From Chloroflexota bacterium (GTDB lineage Bacteria; Chloroflexota; UBA6077; JACCZL01): DNA of 64,000 nt. A program made the translations under genes and the position numbers. The stretch covers positions 1 to 64,000 of the forward strand of contig JADLFM010000137.1 in the NCBI GenBank assembly GCA_020845495.1, given 5' to 3'. Positions 63,636 through 64,000 of this stretch are shown here, piece after piece (the first letter of the stretch is position 1; each line of letters starts with the position of its first letter). Below the pieces are notes generated by a model. That model was not told the DNA's origin and searched no databases. It saw only the letters and a program-made list of their open reading frames with translations.

Positions 63636-64000
63636 ATGCCACTCATCGACATCACTTTCGACCCTGACATCGCCCGACTCGGCCCCTTCATCCTCGGCTG
63701 GCACGGCATTTTCAGCATGCTGGCGCTGCTGTTCGCGGTCTGGTTCGGGCTGTGGCGCATGGAGCGTCTCGGGCTACCGGTAGATACCGTCATCTCGGGC
63801 CTGAGCTGGGTCATCGTGGGCGCCGTGGTTGGCGCGCGGCTCTTTCACGTGATGGACCATCTCCCCTACTACCTCGCGAACCCCCTCGAGATCCCGGCCG
63901 TCTGGCAGGGCGGGATTGCCGTATACGGGGGCTTCATCGGCGGGGTCGTGGTTGGAGTGATTGCCGCCTGGAAGCTCGCCGTCCCGATCTGGCCGGCCCT
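63636..64000 (+). CDS. lgt: Prolipoprotein diacylglyceryl transferase, N-terminal 121 residues (cut by window edge)
   Basis: From ATG 63636 an open frame runs to the window end. It shows the Lgt pattern: GPFILGWHGIFSMLALLFAV (first periplasmic loop and helix), VGAVVGARLFHVMDHLPYYL, and PAVWQGGIAVYGGFIGGVVV, the conserved GG-x-YGG core. Lgt moves diacylglycerol from phosphatidylglycerol to the lipobox Cys of prelipoproteins, at the membrane. The catalytic His and Arg regions of the C-terminal half lie beyond the window. The start has no clear ribosome site but matches the family. Confidence 0.9.
   Translation, partial: MPLIDITFDPDIARLGPFILGWHGIFSMLALLFAVWFGLWRMERLGLPVDTVISGLSWVIVGAVVGARLFHVMDHLPYYLANPLEIPAVWQGGIAVYGGFIGGVVVGVIAAWKLAVPIWPA

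Overview
The window is high-GC (roughly two thirds G+C by eye), gene-dense bacterial chromosome. The gene set suggests a member of the Chloroflexota, perhaps Thermomicrobia-like, but no rRNA or ribosomal protein is present to confirm this. The pointers are a split cytochrome b / Rieske / cytochrome c complex, a DUF3090 gene, several GT-C membrane glycosyltransferases including a DUF2723 protein, a stand-alone methylmalonyl-CoA mutase catalytic subunit, and a full selenocysteine route.

Layout. 1-560: end of an IS66-type insertion sequence, then a tRNA-Arg(TCT). 0.65-8.4 kb (minus strand): a propionate-type operon in the order pccB, biotin carboxylase, biotin carrier, cinA, a ClpN/zinc-ribbon protein and methylmalonyl-CoA mutase. 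A 16-nt tandem array sits exactly at the mutase start. 8.7-21 kb: pcm, membrane glycosyltransferases, comB, thrC, a VOC protein, DUF3090, a CAP-domain secreted protein, a probable new structured RNA on the minus strand, and a large secreted protein of unknown function. 21.3-25.1 kb: the menaquinol:cytochrome c reductase operon. 25.6-27.2 kb: an SDR and the biotin transporter BioY, which could supply the biotin-dependent carboxylase. 27.4-38.9 kb: NYN protein, envelope polysaccharide genes, a monoheme cytochrome c and a membrane protein. 38.9-44.7 kb: valS, Nudix, crotonase, DUF2877. 44.7-49.4 kb: selA-selB-SGNH operon. 49.7-51.4 kb: ECF sigma/anti-sigma pair with a predicted autoregulated promoter. 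51.7-58 kb: fabZ, two GT9 and one GT4 glycosyltransferases, a zinc-finger membrane protein and a heptose-kinase-like PfkB kinase. 58.1-60.1 kb: a MerR regulator divergent from an MFS exporter over a clear operator. 60.3-62.2 kb: acetyl-CoA synthetase. 62.6-63.3 kb: a DsbA-like protein. 63.6 kb to the edge: 5' part of lgt.

The most exciting object is the DsbA-like gene at 62626-63330. Its thioredoxin-fold reading frame is interrupted by one in-frame TGA exactly where the first active-site cysteine of CxxC belongs (U-P-A-C). A hairpin with a GGUC loop follows 24 nt later, as in bacterial SECIS elements, and selA and selB lie about 13 kb away. I read it as a membrane-anchored selenocysteine thiol-disulfide oxidoreductase, not a pseudogene. 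selC is not in the window.

The second is a minus-strand unit at about 18410-18738. It has a near-consensus promoter, a 13-bp 5' hairpin, several internal helices and a terminator-like hairpin, with no convincing protein; I match it to no RNA family. A recurrent oddity is short tandem repeats placed on gene starts and stops.
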